From contig JBMSGE010000015.1 in the NCBI GenBank assembly GCA_049414205.1, positions 1 through 17,373 of the forward strand: a stretch of DNA of 17,373 bases, in the 5' to 3' direction. A program made the position numbers and the translations under genes. The notes below the pieces were generated by a model. That model worked only from the letters and a program-made list of their open reading frames with translations. It was not told where the DNA came from and searched no databases. Below, piece by piece: positions 1 to 7,403 of the stretch (within the stretch, counting starts at the first letter, position 1; each line of letters begins with the position of its first letter). The stretch comes from Nitrosomaritimum sp049414205. Lineage in GTDB: Archaea > Thermoproteota > Nitrososphaeria > Nitrososphaerales > Nitrosopumilaceae.

Positions 1-866
1 TCTGTGTTCTCTCCAGTCTCCAACAAGTAACTAGAGTTTGCATCAAAGCTAGGTGATGCCAAAGTAACTCTGATTCCTCCTTCGCCTCTATACTCTAATT
101 GATTCAAAGGAATTCTGTCTACGTCTTTTGAATCTCTGTTTGCATCAGGTTCGTACAGTCGTAAAACAAATTCATGACCTATTCTGGTTTTACCTGCCGA
201 TGATTGTATCTGCGCGTATGTGTTTTGCAATGCAATGGATTTGACAAGAACTCTTGGTTCTCCTGCAGCATCTGATTGGTCAAAGTATCTGACTTCTATA
301 ATGTCATCTTGACTTACAGGTACCCCGTTTACCGTATCTGGCAACTGAAGCTGCGCATAAAACACCCCAGTATCAGGTCCAGTCTCAATCATTCTTTGAG
401 GTCCTGGAATGGGTATTCCGTTTATGGTAAACTCTAGCAATCCTTCAGTGTCAATTATCTCCACTCCTGTATGTGCAATATTTAGATCATCATCTGTGAT
501 GTAAAAATTAGCAACAGACCCTTTGGATGCTGGAATGTTTTGAATCTCTTTTTGTGCATCCTTGAATTGAACTGTTGTGTCTTTTACTGGAATAGTTGGT
601 GCAGGTTCTGCTTTGTCAGAAATTTTGATTGGAATGAATCCTATGCCTCTCTCTTGAAATCTCTCAGCAGTTGAAAGTTTTAGACACAGGGCATCTCCAT
701 TGTTTCTAATTACCAGATTAAGACCTGCCTTGCAAATGACATCTTCTGCTGCAATTCCTTTTTTCATCTGTTTTTTGGGAGACTCTACATCGGCATTTGC
801 AGGAACAGCTAGTGAAAATATTAGAACAAATACCAATCCGAAAACAATCTTGCTTTTAAAATACAA
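1..866 (-). CDS. Secreted S-layer-like surface protein, N-terminal part (runs off left edge)
   Basis: Open minus-strand frame that continues past the left edge; 288 residues are visible. The first in-frame start after an upstream stop is TTG at 866, and a TATA-like element lies about 25 bp upstream, which supports it. Residues 1-25 form a signal peptide (charged N-terminus, long hydrophobic stretch, cleavage after PANA). Residues 44-75 resemble the short Cys-X15-Cys module common at the start of thaumarchaeal secreted proteins (VICKAGLNLVI...ALC...ERFQERG). From about residue 100 there are beta-rich segments with 'DDDLN' and 'ETGPDTGVF' motifs, which resemble the repeats of thaumarchaeal S-layer and large surface proteins. 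The role is probably structural at the cell surface. Whether it is the main S-layer protein cannot be judged from this fragment. It is divergent from the PEFG-CTERM gene at 1005. Confidence 0.8.
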   Translation of the reverse strand, partial: MYFKSKIVFGLVFVLIFSLAVPANADVESPKKQMKKGIAAEDVICKAGLNLVIRNNGDALCLKLSTAERFQERGIGFIPIKISDKAEPAPTIPVKDTTVQFKDAQKEIQNIPASKGSVANFYITDDDLNIAHTGVEIIDTEGLLEFTINGIPIPGPQRMIETGPDTGVFYAQLQLPDTVNGVPVSQDDIIEVRYFDQSDAAGEPRVLVKSIALQNTYAQIQSSAGKTRIGHEFVLRLYEPDANRDSKDVDRIPLNQLEYRGEGGIRVTLASPSFDANSSYLLETGENT

Positions 867-885
867 TGCATTGAGTTTGGTTTTT

Positions 886-895
886 TATCTTAAAT
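886..895 (-). promoter_or_regulatory. TATA box for the S-layer-like gene
   Basis: On the minus strand this reads TATTTAAGAT, centred about 25 bp before the TTG at 866. That is the spacing of an archaeal TATA/TBP site for a leaderless transcript. Confidence 0.5.
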
Positions 896-968
896 AGATT
901 GATGATGAATTCTACCTGCCATGTGATATTCAGACACGAGAATCAATTTTGAAAATATGTGGCATTGG

Positions 969-977
969 TTATATTTA
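969..977 (+). promoter_or_regulatory. TATA box for the PEFG-CTERM gene
   Basis: TTATATTTA lies about 31 bp upstream of the TTG at 1005. Transcription would start a few bases before the start codon. Confidence 0.5.
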
Positions 978-1004
978 GTAATGAAATACAATCTATGAAA
1001 TACA

Positions 1005-1592
1005 TTGAAAGTCCAACTACTGTTTGCATCTGTATTCTTTCTAATGTTGATTCCTGTATCTAATGCCTATGCCGAACACGTTTTGTTTAATGAGGCATAT
1101 GGACAATTCCTTGACATATCCCAACTAGAGGCTGAAACAGAATCATTCGTTTTTGATGATGTGACTTATACTCTGTATTATGGATATCATGGAAGCCTTG
1201 ATTCTTCAATGACTGAATTATTTGAAGAGCCTGTAGTAAACGAGATGATTATCAACCAGGAGAGAAAATCAATTGAGGTTGCTTTTGAAGAGGTTCCAGA
1301 TGCAACTGATTTCTGGGTGAGAATTCCATTTGAGGTCTTGACTGCCGAGAAGGAACAATACCAGGTCTTAGTTAATGGTGAAGATACTGGATATGACCTA
1401 ATGAAGATGCCTGATGCCTACGTGGTAGGTCTGATAATTACAGAGGATACAGAACATGTTGAAATCATCGGCACACAAGTAATTCCAGAGTTTGGAACAA
1501 TTGCCATATTGGTGCTGGGCGTATCCATTGTAGGAATCATTTATGCCACTAGACGTTCCTCATTTGCAACAGGCTGGACTAGAATTAATTAG
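1005..1592 (+). CDS. PEFG-CTERM cell-surface protein
   Basis: A 195-residue exported protein of unknown function. Residues 1-23 are a signal peptide with likely cleavage after NAYA. The middle is acidic and beta-rich (about residues 25-155), with no enzymatic motif I recognise. The C-terminus has the tripartite sorting signal described in thaumarchaea: PEFG at 161-164, a hydrophobic helix at 165-181, then basic residues (RR at 183-184). Proteins with this signal are expected to be processed by an archaeosortase-type transpeptidase and fixed to the cell surface. The tail after RR is a little longer than usual. The start is TTG; an ATG at 981 in the same frame is cut off by TGA at 996, so TTG 1005 is the first usable start, and the signal peptide begins there. 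Confidence 0.85.
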   Translation: MKVQLLFASVFFLMLIPVSNAYAEHVLFNEAYGQFLDISQLEAETESFVFDDVTYTLYYGYHGSLDSSMTELFEEPVVNEMIINQERKSIEVAFEEVPDATDFWVRIPFEVLTAEKEQYQVLVNGEDTGYDLMKMPDAYVVGLIITEDTEHVEIIGTQVIPEFGTIAILVLGVSIVGIIYATRRSSFATGWTRIN

Positions 1593-1615
1593 GCAATATC
1601 TTTTAGATTATCTCA

Positions 1616-2434
1616 ATGAAGAGAATAGGATTACTGGGATGCGGTGCAATAGGAACCCAGATTGCCCTTGCAATTGACTCTGGAAAAATCGATGCCAAAC
1701 TTACCCATGTTTATGATGATTCAAAAGATGCATCAAACTCACTGGTTGAAAAACTAAACACCAAACCAATCATAGTTGAAAATCCCCATCTGTTATCTTC
1801 AAACCCTCTTGACATTATTGTAGAAGCTGCATCACAAGATGCAGTCAAAGACGTTGGACTAAGTGTATTGCAAAACAAAAAAGATTTGATGATAATGAGT
1901 GTTGGTGCACTACTTGATGAGTCAATCTATGATATTTTGTCTGATGCCTGTAAAGATTTCAAAAAAACAATTTTCCTTCCATCTGGTGCAATTGCAGGAT
2001 TAGATGGAATCAAAGCAGTTCAAGATGAACTAGAGTCACTATCAATTACTACCACAAAGCATCCACGATCCCTCAAAGGCGCTAAATTCTTTGAAAACTC
2101 TGAGATTGATTTGGATTCACTTGAATCAAAAACAATAATTTTTCAGGGAACTGCACAAGAAGCAGTCTCTTTGTTTCCTGCAAACATCAACGTTGCAGCA
2201 TTGCTCTCACTTTCAGGAATCGGTAGTGAAAAAACAAAAGTTGTCATTGTTGCAGACCCTAAAACTGACAAGAACACTCATCATATTGAGGCCTCTGGAA
2301 GTTTTGGCAAGATGACTTTTACAATAGAGAATTTCCCAGACCCAAATAACCCTAAAACCAGCAGACTGGCAATCTTGTCTGCAATTGAGACTCTGAGAAA
2401 ATACTGCTCAGATGAAATTCAGATTGGCACATAA
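1616..2434 (+). CDS. nadX: L-aspartate dehydrogenase (NAD synthesis)
   Basis: A 272-residue cytosolic enzyme that oxidises L-aspartate to iminoaspartate with NAD(P)+, the first step of de novo NAD synthesis in many archaea. It replaces the FAD-dependent oxidase NadB. The N-terminal Rossmann fold has GxGxxG at residues 8-13 (GCGAIG). The family segments EAASQDAV (70-77) and SGAIAGLDGIKA (123-134) follow, then PANINVAA (188-195) and a C-terminal N-x-x-H motif at 220-223, consistent with the aspartate dehydrogenase catalytic domain. The length fits the family. It starts at ATG 1616, 23 bp after the PEFG gene. nadA follows 94 bp later on the same strand, which makes the assignment secure by context as well as by motif. 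Confidence 0.93.
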   Translation: MKRIGLLGCGAIGTQIALAIDSGKIDAKLTHVYDDSKDASNSLVEKLNTKPIIVENPHLLSSNPLDIIVEAASQDAVKDVGLSVLQNKKDLMIMSVGALLDESIYDILSDACKDFKKTIFLPSGAIAGLDGIKAVQDELESLSITTTKHPRSLKGAKFFENSEIDLDSLESKTIIFQGTAQEAVSLFPANINVAALLSLSGIGSEKTKVVIVADPKTDKNTHHIEASGSFGKMTFTIENFPDPNNPKTSRLAILSAIETLRKYCSDEIQIGT

Positions 2435-2436
2435 TA

Positions 2437-2451
2437 TGGCAAAAATTGCCA
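2437..2451. repeat. Inverted repeat in the nadX-nadA gap
   Basis: TGGCAA-AAA-TTGCCA, six-base perfect arms with a 3-base spacer, starts 2 bp after the nadX stop. A second imperfect dyad of the same core follows (TGCCA at 2466-2470 and TGGGCA at 2478-2483). It could be an operator for nadA, a weak hairpin, or chance. Confidence 0.45.
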
Positions 2452-2493
2452 CTATTAGCAGAATTTGCCAGAATTATGGGCATCTTCCCAGTC

Positions 2494-2500
2494 TTTAAAT
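2494..2500 (+). promoter_or_regulatory. TATA box for nadA
   Basis: TTTAAAT is centred about 32 bp before the nadA ATG at 2529. nadA may therefore be transcribed separately from nadX. Confidence 0.5.
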
Positions 2501-2528
2501 TCTGTTTTAATTCATTTTTCTTTGGCTT

Positions 2529-3485
2529 ATGCTCGTCCAAGACACCTCGAAGCTAAAAGAAGACATCTTACGACTAAAAAAAGAAAAAGATGTAGTAATT
2601 CTGGCCCATAATTATCAGATTCCAGACATTCAAGATATCGCTGATTTTACAGGTGACTCACTTGGGCTATCAAGACAAGCAGCAAAGGTAGACCAAAAAA
2701 CAATTTTGTTTTGCGGTGTTCACTTTATGGCAGAGACTGCAAAAATCATCAGCCCTCAAAAAAAGGTCTTGATTCCAGATGTGGAAGCTGGCTGTTCACT
2801 GTCTGATTCTATCACACTAGACGAATTAAAAAATTGGAAAAAACAACATCCAAACGCAATTGCAGTAGGATATGTTAACACTACGGCTGAAATAAAATCC
2901 GAACTAGATTATTGCTGCACATCATCAAATGCTGTAAATGTTGTAAATGCAATTCCAAAAGATAAGGAAATTTTATTTTTGCCTGACATGTTTTTGGGTT
3001 CTTATGTTGCCAAAGTGACAGGAAGAAAGAATATGCATATTTGGGCAGGTGAGTGCCATGTGCATGCAGGAATCACTCCAGAGGATGTAACTAAAAAACT
3101 AGATTCTATGAAAGACTCTGAATTTGTAATTCATCCAGAGTGCAGTTGTACTACTCCAATGCTTTATGATCTTGCATCTGGAAGTTTCAATGATAGAAAC
3201 GTCTCTATTTTATCAACTGAGGGAATGCTAAACAAAGTCAAAGACTCTAAAGCAAAAAACTTTGTAGTTGCAACAGAGACTGGCATCTTGTATAGGATGA
3301 GAAAAGAAAACCCTGAGAAGACATTTGTTCCAGCTTCAGACAAGGCCGAATGCCAACATATGAAGATGAATACACTTGAAAAAGTCTATGACTCTATAGT
3401 TCAAGACAAGTATGAAGTTACAGTTCCAAAAAAAATTGCAGATAAAGCAAGATTGGCAATAGATAGAATGCTTGCAATAAGCTAG
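2529..3485 (+). CDS. nadA: Quinolinate synthase, [4Fe-4S] enzyme
   Basis: A 318-residue cytosolic enzyme that condenses iminoaspartate with dihydroxyacetone phosphate to give quinolinate. Family motifs are present in order: AHNYQ (26-30), GDSLGLS (42-48), FCGVHFMAETAKI (61-73), EAGCSLSD (86-93), WAGECHVHAG (172-181), HPEC (202-205), STEGM (229-233), ATETGILYRM (248-257) and a C-terminal ECQHMKMNTLEK. By spacing, the three cluster ligands are C89, C176 and C275. The 87-residue gap between the first two matches characterised NadA proteins. The enzyme is oxygen-sensitive in other organisms. It takes the product of NadX and feeds NadC, both encoded within 2 kb. Confidence 0.96.
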   Translation: MLVQDTSKLKEDILRLKKEKDVVILAHNYQIPDIQDIADFTGDSLGLSRQAAKVDQKTILFCGVHFMAETAKIISPQKKVLIPDVEAGCSLSDSITLDELKNWKKQHPNAIAVGYVNTTAEIKSELDYCCTSSNAVNVVNAIPKDKEILFLPDMFLGSYVAKVTGRKNMHIWAGECHVHAGITPEDVTKKLDSMKDSEFVIHPECSCTTPMLYDLASGSFNDRNVSILSTEGMLNKVKDSKAKNFVVATETGILYRMRKENPEKTFVPASDKAECQHMKMNTLEKVYDSIVQDKYEVTVPKKIADKARLAIDRMLAIS

Positions 3486-3544
3486 CTATTTGCCAACTCA
3501 AAGATAGTTCTTAGATGATTTTGGCCTCATTAGGGTATTATTTG

Positions 3545-3562
3545 GGTAAAGGTGAATTTACC
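3545..3562. repeat. Inverted repeat before the TPR gene
   Basis: GGTAAA-GGTGAA-TTTACC has six-base perfect arms and a 6-base spacer, and ends 5 bp before the TTG at 3568. It could be an operator or a leader hairpin; chance is not excluded. Confidence 0.4.
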
Positions 3563-3567
3563 TTGAA

Positions 3568-3972
3568 TTGGTTGGATTATTTGGATTAGGCTCAAAAGAT
3601 CCAGAGAAAAAAATCACTTCAAAGAAAAAAAAGGAACTAAGAAAACTCGTCAAGGAAAAAAAATATGATTCGGCCTTGAGAATTGGCACTGAAATTCTGA
3701 AAAAAATTCCTCATGAAAATGATGTGTTGTTCATTATGGGGGGAATTAATTTCACCAAAGGCAAATACCGTACAGCAATCTCTTATTTTGAAAAATCTCT
3801 GGAAATTGCAACCCATGATGTAGATGTGCTTGTTTCAAATGCCGAAGCAAACTATAGAATTAAAAATTTTACAAGGGCAACTCAGTGTTGTGATAAAATC
3901 AAAGAAATTGATTCCAAAAATAAATTCGTAGTAGAGTTGCTAAAAAAAATAGAGTCTGAAAAAAATAATTAA
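3568..3972 (+). CDS. Small TPR-repeat protein
   Basis: A 134-residue soluble protein. Its very lysine-rich N-terminus (about residues 10-32) is followed by three helical hairpins with TPR spacing: about 33-66 (YDSALRIGTEILKKIP), 67-100 (GKYRTAISYFEKSLEIA) and 101-130 (KNFTRATQCCDKIKEID). TPR units are protein-binding scaffolds; the partner cannot be told from sequence. The start is TTG, with a weak AT-rich element about 28 bp upstream. The gene sits between nadA and the convergent nadC, whose reading frame ends inside the last codons here (4-bp overlap at 3969-3972). Its position is not evidence of a role in NAD synthesis. Confidence 0.8.
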   Translation: MVGLFGLGSKDPEKKITSKKKKELRKLVKEKKYDSALRIGTEILKKIPHENDVLFIMGGINFTKGKYRTAISYFEKSLEIATHDVDVLVSNAEANYRIKNFTRATQCCDKIKEIDSKNKFVVELLKKIESEKNN

Positions 3973-4787
3973 ATCTCTAAACTCACATCTATTCCTTTGA
4001 CGGAGTTTGTGATACTTCCAACCGAAATAATATCTACTCCTGTCTTTGCATACTGTGAAATGTTTTTTTGTGTGATTCCTCCCGATGCCTCAAGTTTTAC
4101 TTTGTTGCGAAGTTTTTCTTTTTTTAGATTCTCTATTGTCTTTTTAATTTGAGCCGGAGAAAAATTATCTAGCATGATTATTGTTGCTCCTTCCCTTGCA
4201 GCCAAAAGTGCGTCATTGTTGTTTTCAACTTCCACTTCAAACTTTTTGTATTTCTTTTTGGCTTTTTTAATTAATTCTAAAATGGAATCCCCTGCAGCAA
4301 TGTGGTTATCCTTTATCATCACCATCTCATCTAATCTTAATCGGTGCTTTTCTCCTCCGCCGATTTTTACTGCCTCTTTGTCAAAAAATCTAAGACCTGG
4401 TGCAGTTTTTCGTGTTGCATAAAGTTTAGTCTTCTTACTTGGGATTTTTTTTACGAGTTGATTGGTTTGGGTTGCAATACCGCTCATTCTAGTTAGCAGG
4501 TTCAAAGCGGTCCGTTCACAGGTTAGAATCTTGCCTGCGTCCCCAGAAATTCTCATGATAGTTTGATTGGGCTTTATTTTTTGACCGTCTTTTTTTACAA
4601 TTTTTACGCTACAACCCATGATATTGAAAATCTCTTTTGCATATCTCACACCTGCGACAATGGCTTCTTCTCTTGAAATTATTCTGGATGTTATTTTTTT
4701 TCTAGGTAATAGAGAGCTTGTAATGTCTCCTTTACCAATATCTTCATCTAAAAAACTCTTGAGCTCTTTTGTAACATTAAATGTCAA
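3969..4787 (-). CDS. nadC: Quinolinate phosphoribosyltransferase (decarboxylating)
   Basis: A 272-residue enzyme that converts quinolinate plus PRPP to nicotinate mononucleotide, CO2 and PPi. Family motifs: DEDIGKGDIT (14-23), ERTALNLL (91-98), TRKTAPGLR (125-133), GGGEKHRLRL (143-152), KDNH (159-162), EVEVE (184-188), LDN (206-208), EASGGI (233-238) and VGSIT (256-260). These supply the Arg, Lys and His that bind quinolinate and the loops that bind PRPP. The start is TTG at 4787: no ATG lies between it and an upstream in-frame stop, and a TATA element sits about 28 bp upstream. With nadX and nadA it completes the route from aspartate to NaMN, although it is transcribed in the opposite direction. 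Confidence 0.95.
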   Translation of the reverse strand: MTFNVTKELKSFLDEDIGKGDITSSLLPRKKITSRIISREEAIVAGVRYAKEIFNIMGCSVKIVKKDGQKIKPNQTIMRISGDAGKILTCERTALNLLTRMSGIATQTNQLVKKIPSKKTKLYATRKTAPGLRFFDKEAVKIGGGEKHRLRLDEMVMIKDNHIAAGDSILELIKKAKKKYKKFEVEVENNNDALLAAREGATIIMLDNFSPAQIKKTIENLKKEKLRNKVKLEASGGITQKNISQYAKTGVDIISVGSITNSVKGIDVSLEI

Positions 4788-4810
4788 TGTAGTGTTATGA
4801 TTTTGTTATA

Positions 4811-4818
4811 ATTTTAAA
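4811..4818 (-). promoter_or_regulatory. TATA box for nadC
   Basis: On the minus strand this reads TTTAAAAT, about 28 bp before the TTG at 4787, which fits a leaderless nadC transcript. Confidence 0.55.
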
Positions 4819-4834
4819 GATTTGTAAAGTATCT

Positions 4835-5023
4835 CTATGTTACTTTGATTGCGTATTTGCCTTTGGCAGTAATTCCTAAAGTTGATGCAATTTGAGAGTT
4901 TGTTGGCTCTACTACAAGTACCACTCCGTTCCAATCTGGAGTTAAATCTGTAGATTTGCAATTTGGGCAAACTTTTCCAATCGTAATGAATTTGCATTTT
5001 CTGCAAGCCATCTCTCTTGCCAT
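4835..5023 (-). CDS. spt4: Transcription elongation factor Spt4 (RNA polymerase subunit E'')
   Basis: A 62-residue zinc-binding protein. One Cys4 zinc site is visible: C7-x2-C10 and C19-x2-C22, followed by the conserved STDLTPDWNGVVLVVEP strand region and the IA..LGI..KGKYAIKV C-terminus. Archaeal Spt4 pairs with the NGN domain of Spt5 and clamps the elongating RNA polymerase. The ATG lies 2 bp after the Rpo7 stop, the classical archaeal rpoE1-rpoE2 gene pair, so the two are probably co-transcribed. A second ATG four codons in (5011) is a possible alternative start; neither has a clear ribosome-binding site. Confidence 0.94.
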   Translation of the reverse strand: MAREMACRKCKFITIGKVCPNCKSTDLTPDWNGVVLVVEPTNSQIASTLGITAKGKYAIKVT

Positions 5024-5025
5024 CT

Positions 5026-5628
5026 TTAACTTGCCTCAGCTTTTGCTTCTTTGGTTGGCTCTGATTCTTCTGAACCGCCACCTGCCTTCTTGATTTCTTC
5101 TGCAATCCATTCATCTGCACCAAGGAATGGTTGTCTGCAAGTAATTCCGATTTTACCCATTGTAGCTGCTTTACCTAGAGATACAGCAGTAATTCTTGAA
5201 CGTAATGTTGATCCAACTTTTAATGTTCTTCCACTTTGGTTTGCTAAAATCATTCCAGACTTTACATCGCTTTTTAGATAATCATCCATAACTTGTGACA
5301 AGTGCAACAATGCATCAGTTGGACCAATTCTTACAAATGCTCCAAAGTCTGTAATGTCTACAATCTCGCCGTGGACAATTTCTTGAAGTTTTGGATAAAA
5401 TGTTAAAGCGTCAAATTCTACTTTGTGGAAAGTTCCGCCATCTCCGGCAACCATCTTTCCCATCTCTTCGACTTTGGCATCTAAAATCATAATTATGTAT
5501 CCCAGGTCTGCATTGATCATGCTCTCGTACTTTTCTTTGAGGATGTTCAGTGCTGCTTTTTTTAGAGTTGTTCCAAACAAACTTGGAGGAATCCTAACAA
5601 CATCACCTAGGGTAGATATAGAAAACAA
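5026..5628 (-). CDS. rpo7: DNA-directed RNA polymerase subunit Rpo7 (E')
   Basis: RNA polymerase stalk subunit, homologue of eukaryotic Rpb7. The N-terminal RNP-like domain begins FSISTLGDVVRIPPSLFG and continues to about residue 76. An S1 RNA-binding domain follows (EIVHGEIVDITDFGAFVRIGPTDALLHLSQ). The last 25 residues are an acidic and lysine-rich tail (GGGSEESEPTKEAKAEAS) not needed for the fold. I place the start at TTG 5628, giving 200 residues: this matches the usual family N-terminus, and an AT-rich CATAAATTG lies about 28 bp upstream. An in-frame TTG at 5646 would add six residues. The gene is followed directly by spt4 and is divergent from the Mrp-type gene. Confidence 0.93.
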   Translation of the reverse strand: MFSISTLGDVVRIPPSLFGTTLKKAALNILKEKYESMINADLGYIIMILDAKVEEMGKMVAGDGGTFHKVEFDALTFYPKLQEIVHGEIVDITDFGAFVRIGPTDALLHLSQVMDDYLKSDVKSGMILANQSGRTLKVGSTLRSRITAVSLGKAATMGKIGITCRQPFLGADEWIAEEIKKAGGGSEESEPTKEAKAEAS

Positions 5629-5744
5629 CTGTGATGGTTTTCTCAAATTTCAATTTATGAATCTTTGGGTAATTTAGGCTGAATCTCCGAAAGAATTTTC
5701 AGATTTTTCAATTTTTTGAGGATTTTTTTAGTTGTTTGACTTAT

Positions 5745-5752
5745 GTTTAAAT
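5745..5752 (+). promoter_or_regulatory. TATA box for the Mrp-type ATPase gene
   Basis: TTTAAATA is centred about 28 bp before the TTG at 5777. This argues for a leaderless start there and against the longer frame from 5732, which would place the promoter inside the gene. Confidence 0.6.
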
Positions 5753-5776
5753 AAAGTACACGGGCTTTTTAGCCCA

Positions 5777-6892
5777 TTGGTAGGCATAGATCAAGTTCTT
5801 GAGAAACTTAGCACAGTAATTGATCCTGACTTGAAAAAAGACATCGTCTCTATGGGGATGATTAAAGATTTAGAACTTAATGATGGTAATCTGAAATTTA
5901 CTTTGGAGCTTACTACTCCTGCATGTCCTTTCAATGTGGAAATTGAAGATGACGTTAGAAAGGCAATAGGGGAAATGTCAGAAGTAAAGAACTTTGATCT
6001 AAATGTTACAGCCAAAGTTATGGAAGGACGTTCTTTGGATGAAGACACTGCAATGAACACTGTCAAAAACATCATTGGTGTTGCAAGCGGTAAAGGCGGA
6101 GTTGGTAAATCAACTGTCTCATTAAACTTGGCATTGGCTTTGTCTCAAACTGGCGCCAAAGTCGGATTACTTGATGCTGATATTTACGGACCAAGCATTC
6201 CTCTAATGTTGGGAATGAAAGATGGCTATATGGAAGTTGAAGAAAACAAACTCCAACCAGCTGAATCCAACGGAATCAAAGTCGTATCATTTGGATTCTT
6301 TGCAGAACAAGCTCATCAAGCAGCAATTTACAGGGGTCCAATCATTTCTGGAATTTTAAAACAATTTTTAGTTGACACAAATTGGTCTGACTTGGATTAT
6401 CTTATTGTTGATCTTCCACCAGGCACAGGTGATATTCCGTTAACTCTTGCACAAACAATTCCTATCACTGGAATTTTAGTAGTTACCACCCCTCAAGACG
6501 TGGCAAGCAACGTGGCAGTAAAGGCAATTGGAATGTTTGAAAAACTAAACGTTCCAATTATTGGTGTTGTAGAGAACATGAGTCATTTCATTTGTCCTAA
6601 TTGCAGTGACAAACACTACATCTTTGGTGATGGAGGTGCAAAAAAGATTAGCGAACAATTCAAAATTCCTTTCTTAGGTGAAATCCCATTAAACTCTGGA
6701 ATTATGTCTGGTTCTGATTTAGGAAAACCAATAATGATTGCAAGTCCTGAGTCTCCCAGTGCTATAGCATTTAAAACTGCAGCAAAAAATATTGCAGGAC
6801 AATGCAGTATCATTGCATCTAGACTGCAAGAGGAAATGGCCTCTGAAAGTAACACAGAGGAATCTGCACCAGAGGCAAGCACTTCAAATTAA
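5777..6892 (+). CDS. Mrp/ApbC/Nbp35-family Fe-S cluster carrier ATPase with N-terminal MIP18 domain
   Basis: A 371-residue cytosolic P-loop ATPase expected to hold and deliver [4Fe-4S] clusters to apo-enzymes. Residues 3-85 are a MIP18/DUF59 domain, with the conserved TPACP Cys at position 50. The ATPase follows: deviant Walker A GKGGVGKS (105-112), DADIYGPS (133-140), RGP (186-188), VDLPPGTGD (211-219) and PQDVA (239-243). The cluster-binding pair is C273-x2-C276 (CPNC), where a dimer would bridge a cluster. The acidic C-terminal tail is variable. I choose TTG 5777 from the TATA spacing; the frame is open to TTG 5732. Clients could include the [4Fe-4S] enzyme NadA, but that is inference. The next gene follows after 11 bp. 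Confidence 0.93.
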   Translation: MVGIDQVLEKLSTVIDPDLKKDIVSMGMIKDLELNDGNLKFTLELTTPACPFNVEIEDDVRKAIGEMSEVKNFDLNVTAKVMEGRSLDEDTAMNTVKNIIGVASGKGGVGKSTVSLNLALALSQTGAKVGLLDADIYGPSIPLMLGMKDGYMEVEENKLQPAESNGIKVVSFGFFAEQAHQAAIYRGPIISGILKQFLVDTNWSDLDYLIVDLPPGTGDIPLTLAQTIPITGILVVTTPQDVASNVAVKAIGMFEKLNVPIIGVVENMSHFICPNCSDKHYIFGDGGAKKISEQFKIPFLGEIPLNSGIMSGSDLGKPIMIASPESPSAIAFKTAAKNIAGQCSIIASRLQEEMASESNTEESAPEASTSN

Positions 6893-6903
6893 TTCTGATT
6901 CCT

Positions 6904-7401
6904 GTGAAACTCCCTGAATCTTTAAGAGAACAAATGAAAATCCCTCTGGGTATTTTGTTGCCTGAGGTTGATGCAAAAAAATCCAACATTGAAAAATATC
7001 TTCCAGAAGACTGTTTCATAATTACGGTTGGTGATAGGACTACAGAGAAGATGACTGATTTTGGATTAACTCCTTCACTACAAATTATCGATGGACAAGA
7101 AAAAAGAGTAAAACGAAATACTCCAAGCAATGCCGAAGTAAAAACAAATCTTACATGTGATAATCCAGCTGCAGAAATAACTCCTCAGAGTATTGATACA
7201 ATAAAACAGGCATTTAGCTCTCAGACTCCGGTACGAATCACTGTTAATGGTGAAGAGGATCTTCTAGTTCTTCCTGTTTGCATTCATGCTCCTGAAAACT
7301 CGGTAGTTTTGTATGGGCAACCAAATGAAGGCCTGGTAATAGTCAAAATAACTCCAGAAATTAGAAATAAAACACAAAACCTACTTGAATCAATGGAATG
7401 A
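6904..7401 (+). CDS. GTP-dependent dephospho-CoA kinase (DUF359 family)
   Basis: A 165-residue archaeal enzyme that phosphorylates dephospho-CoA with GTP, the last step of CoA synthesis. It is unrelated to bacterial CoaE. Family motifs: PLGILLP (14-20), TVGDRTT (41-47), IIDGQEKR (61-68), CDNPAAEIT (85-93), VNGEEDLLVLP (114-124) and YGQPNEGLV (137-145). The start is GTG at 6904, 11 bp after the Mrp-type gene and most likely on the same transcript. The candidate C/D RNA begins about 7 bp after the stop. The family assignment is strong; the activity is inferred from characterised thermococcal members. Confidence 0.88.
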   Translation: MKLPESLREQMKIPLGILLPEVDAKKSNIEKYLPEDCFIITVGDRTTEKMTDFGLTPSLQIIDGQEKRVKRNTPSNAEVKTNLTCDNPAAEITPQSIDTIKQAFSSQTPVRITVNGEEDLLVLPVCIHAPENSVVLYGQPNEGLVIVKITPEIRNKTQNLLESME

Positions 7402-7403
7402 TT

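Noticed and set aside
902..935. Second C/D box RNA (ATGATGA at 902, then GTGATAT at 923)
   Set aside because: There is no CTGA D box at a proper distance after the second box, and the region is already explained by two divergent promoters.
4806..5123. 105-codon minus-strand frame over spt4 and the end of rpo7
   Set aside because: It is a shadow of two well-supported genes in another frame, with low-complexity K/Q-rich content.
5732..5776. N-terminal extension of the Mrp-type ATPase
   Set aside because: It contains the TATA box and adds residues before the normal MIP18-domain start.
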